A DNA stretch of 9,066 bases from Deltaproteobacteria bacterium (GTDB lineage Bacteria > Desulfobacterota > Dissulfuribacteria > Dissulfuribacterales > QOAL01): positions 1 through 9,066 of the forward strand of contig JAMOUE010000217.1 of the NCBI GenBank assembly GCA_027068235.1, written 5' to 3'. Positions 7,222 through 9,066 of this stretch are shown here, piece by piece. The notes beneath the pieces were generated by a model. It did no database searches. It was not told the DNA's origin and saw only the letters and a list, made by a program, of their open reading frames with translations. Made by a program: the position numbers and the translations under genes. Numbering within the stretch: the first letter of the stretch is position 1; every line of letters starts with the position of its first letter.

Positions 7222-7240
7222 GAATAAAAAGATGATAGCC
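7222..7240 (-). terminator. Possible terminator or attenuator after the SRP RNA
   Basis: The closing strand of the SRP RNA terminal helix (GGCTATC) is followed by ATC and a T-rich tract CTTTTTATTC. A long helix followed by a U-run can act as an intrinsic terminator or partial attenuator ahead of dnaX. The T-run is only five long before an A, so readthrough is likely. Confidence 0.35.
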
Positions 7241-7335
7241 AGGCACCCCTGCGGCACACGAAGGGTCCCACTACCGTTGCTTCCTTCCGGACCTGGCGGG
7301 GTTCGCGGGATTTCGTTGCGCAGGACCCGGCTATC
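7234..7335 (-). ncRNA. ffs: Small bacterial signal recognition particle RNA (4.5S RNA)
   Basis: RNA scaffold of the bacterial SRP, which binds Ffh and targets nascent membrane proteins. The RNA is about 102 nt, ends defined by the terminal helix GATAGCC/GGCTATC. Its centre contains the conserved Ffh-binding hairpin CCAGGTCCGGAAGGAAGCA, with the GGAA tetraloop and internal-loop AGCA as in E. coli 4.5S RNA. There is no Alu domain, so it is the short form. It lies 17 nt after tRNA-Ser(GGA) and 27 nt before dnaX, the same neighbourhood as Bacillus scr. It is probably cut from a tRNA-containing precursor. Exact mature ends are inferred from the pairing. Confidence 0.95.
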
Positions 7336-7352
7336 AAATGGTATTCGAAGTG

Positions 7353-7443
<91 letters not shown>

Positions 7444-7508
7444 ATATACATATTCAAAATAGGTTCACTCTTATACACTTTCAAGCCCTGAACAGTCAAC
7501 AAAATTAA

Positions 7509-7602
<94 letters not shown>

Positions 7603-7616
7603 GTATAAACATAAAC

Positions 7617-7622
7617 TTTATA
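7617..7622 (-). promoter_or_regulatory. Alternative -10 element close to tRNA-Ser(CGA)
   Basis: TATAAA (5 of 6 matches) lies 14 nt before the mature tRNA 5' end, giving a start near 7610. No convincing -35 box is seen 16-18 nt upstream, so it is weaker overall than the site at 7649-7677, despite the better -10. Confidence 0.25.
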
Positions 7623-7648
7623 TTTTGATCTACTATTTTAAGAGTGAG

Positions 7649-7677
7649 AAGATAGCAAATGAGAACGTTTAAGGCAA
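7649..7677 (-). promoter_or_regulatory. Candidate sigma-70-type promoter for the tRNA-SRP-dnaX transcript
   Basis: The site reads TTGCCT, a 17-nt spacer, then TATCTT, with TG one base before the -10 (extended -10). Each box matches consensus at 4 of 6 positions and the spacing is ideal. It lies in the 140-bp gap (7603-7742) between the tRNA nucleotidyltransferase gene and the first tRNA; apart from this site, the TATAAA at 7617 and the inverted repeat at 7670-7704, I see nothing in that gap. Confidence 0.4.
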
Positions 7678-7704
7678 GAAAGGTAAAATATTATGCCTGC
7701 CTTA
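7670..7704. repeat. Small inverted repeat between the nucleotidyltransferase gene and the tRNAs
   Basis: TAAGGCA (7670-7676) and TGCCTTA (7698-7704) are perfect 7-bp complements around an AT-rich 21-nt loop. No T-run follows on the minus strand, so an intrinsic terminator is doubtful. One arm overlaps the candidate -35 box, so an operator is conceivable. It may be chance. Confidence 0.3.
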
Positions 7705-7742
7705 GTTACCCCAGATGAAAACCAATGCAAATCAAATATTCT

Positions 7743-9066
7743 TCATCCTGCAAAAAGCTCCTTTACAAGCATAAGTGCCTCCTCTTTACTTGATATTTTC
7801 CCCTCAATTTGGGCCTCGCGCACTGCCTTAAGGGCCTTACCTACAATGGGACCAGGCCCTGTTTTAAGGGCTTTCATAACGTCATTTCCATTTATTAACG
7901 GAGGGTTTTCCTCAACAGGTTTCAGGCTTTTTAAATAAAAGGAGTTTATCTTGTCAAAAAGTAGAGAAATTTCATTATCAAGGTCTTTTGGCTTCATGGG
8001 GCCGCAGCCAGCCATACTATCTGCCATAGCCAGTAGGAATAGGGCTGGATAATCTGCTCCTATTTCGTCTAGGAGTCTTCTCATAGCCCTTTTGGATGGC
8101 CCCGACCTTCTTAGGTCGTTTAAAAGATGAAAAGGGCGCATGTGGAGACGTACTAAAGTGGAGACAAAGAGCTGTTTGCCCTTTGACCAACGAAGACGCC
8201 TTGCTACATCTTTTGCCATCTTGGCACCGGCCTTGTCATGTTCATAAAAGGTTACTCTGCCATTTTCTTTTTGGGACTTTTTGGCAGGCTTTCCAAAGTC
8301 GTGCATAAAAGCTGCCCATTTTAGCCAAGGGATCTTTTGATGACTCTTTTCTAGCCATACCAAAAAGGGGAGACAATGGCTAAATTTTATGCATGGATCT
8401 TTTACAAGCATATCCATCGACCTTACTGCTTCAAAGAGATGGCCAAGTACATCTAGGTGATGAAAACCAGGCTGCTCGACACCATCCATGAATTTGGTCT
8501 CAGGAATAATCACAGATAATAGATCTATGTTGTAAAGTGCCTTCAAGGTTGGGCCTGCTTGACTAGAGGCCATTATCTTGTCTAGTTCAGTGCTTATCCG
8601 TTCTGGAGCAGACAAGGTGATTCTAGAGGCAAGCTCATGTATCCACCATAGGGTTTCTTGCACAATTTCGAAGGCAAATAGTGCCTTAAACCTAAAGGCC
8701 CTTAACATTCGAAGCGGATCGTCTAATAGATTTTTCTTTGATAGTGTTCTGATTAATCCTTCTTCTACGTCTTTTATCCCACAAAAAGGATCTATGACAT
8801 TGGAATAAAGAATCGTTTTTGGACAGATGAGCCCTTGTTCACTTTGTTTTAGATGACCGATTATATCGTCAAGGGGGACGGCTATAGAGTTAATGGTAAA
8901 ATCTCTACATGCAAGGTCTTCCTCAATGGAGTCTGATTTCCCACGGTATTGGCTAAAGTCAAAGGAATATTCTCCATTTGTAACCCTTGCTACCTGAAAG
9001 GTTTCATCAAGCATTACAAATGTCCAAGAGGAGATTTGAGCCATCTTTTTTGCAGCAGAGATGGCA
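7743..9066 (-). CDS. tRNA nucleotidyltransferase/poly(A) polymerase-family protein with HD domain (5' end outside window)
   Basis: Enzyme of the class II nucleotidyltransferase family that adds or repairs the tRNA 3' CCA end. The frame continues to the right edge (AISAAKK before the ATG at 9044), so the catalytic GG/DxD part is missing and that ATG is internal. Counted from 9044: FVMLDETFQVARV (9-21); the conserved EEDLACRDFTINSIA (41-55); the ATP/RNA-binding DDPLRMLRAFRFKA (108-121); and an HD phosphohydrolase domain with H202, H248-D249 (FMHDFGKP), H269 and a late D342. It ends with a C-terminal domain (INGNDVMKALKTGPGPIVGKAL, cut as INGNDVM 384-390 and KALKTGPG 391-398). It could be a full CCA-adding, a CC-adding or an A-adding enzyme; the visible part cannot decide. 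Both adjacent tRNAs already encode CCA, so a repair role is likely. Confidence 0.9.
   Translation of the reverse strand, partial: AISAAKKMAQISSWTFVMLDETFQVARVTNGEYSFDFSQYRGKSDSIEEDLACRDFTINSIAVPLDDIIGHLKQSEQGLICPKTILYSNVIDPFCGIKDVEEGLIRTLSKKNLLDDPLRMLRAFRFKALFAFEIVQETLWWIHELASRITLSAPERISTELDKIMASSQAGPTLKALYNIDLLSVIIPETKFMDGVEQPGFHHLDVLGHLFEAVRSMDMLVKDPCIKFSHCLPFLVWLEKSHQKIPWLKWAAFMHDFGKPAKKSQKENGRVTFYEHDKAGAKMAKDVARRLRWSKGKQLFVSTLVRLHMRPFHLLNDLRRSGPSKRAMRRLLDEIGADYPALFLLAMADSMAGCGPMKPKDLDNEISLLFDKINSFYLKSLKPVEENPPLINGNDVMKALKTGPGPIVGKALKAVREAQIEGKISSKEEALMLVKELFAG

Noticed and set aside
9042..9044. ATG at 9044 as the true start of the nucleotidyltransferase gene
   Set aside because: The reading frame continues to the edge and the catalytic N-terminal part of the family is absent from the window.

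Overview
The window looks like chromosomal DNA from an anaerobic, moderately AT-rich bacterium. The best guess is a Desulfobacterota-like sulfur- or sulfate-metabolising lineage. That guess rests on a very long, duplicated HdrA with MvhD and an HdrC-HdrB-type fusion, a style common in that group; it is not a phylogenetic result. I see no transposase, integrase, phage gene or CRISPR array.

Left half, + strand (2-4516): three tightly overlapping genes form a heterodisulfide-reductase-like redox module. The first is a long HdrA, cut by the left edge, with parts of two HdrA copies in one chain. The second is an MvhD-type [2Fe-2S] protein with an unusual C-terminal extension. The third is a fusion of an HdrC-like ferredoxin domain and an HdrB-like domain in which only one of the two CCG cluster sites is intact. 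Electrons would plausibly pass MvhD - HdrA flavins and clusters - HdrC part - CCG cluster. The electron donor and terminal acceptor cannot be read from this window.

Middle and right, - strand: this half carries information-processing genes. In transcription order (right to left) they are a partial tRNA nucleotidyltransferase/poly(A) polymerase-family gene (9066-7743), a 140-bp gap with a candidate promoter, tRNA-Ser(CGA), tRNA-Ser(GGA), the small SRP RNA, dnaX, ybaB/ebfC and recR. The order tRNA-Ser / SRP RNA / dnaX / ybaB / recR matches the arrangement known from Bacillus and other bacteria, so it is probably vertically inherited. recR ends 8 bp from the end of the redox operon in a convergent arrangement.

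The most interesting points are the remodelled Hdr module (degenerate first CCG site, MvhD extension, second HdrA copy lacking its ferredoxin insert), an A7 run in dnaX placed where E. coli makes its shortened gamma subunit, and a possible attenuator or leaderless start between the SRP RNA and dnaX. No stretch over 300 bases lacks a gene; the largest gap, 7603-7742, is described below.
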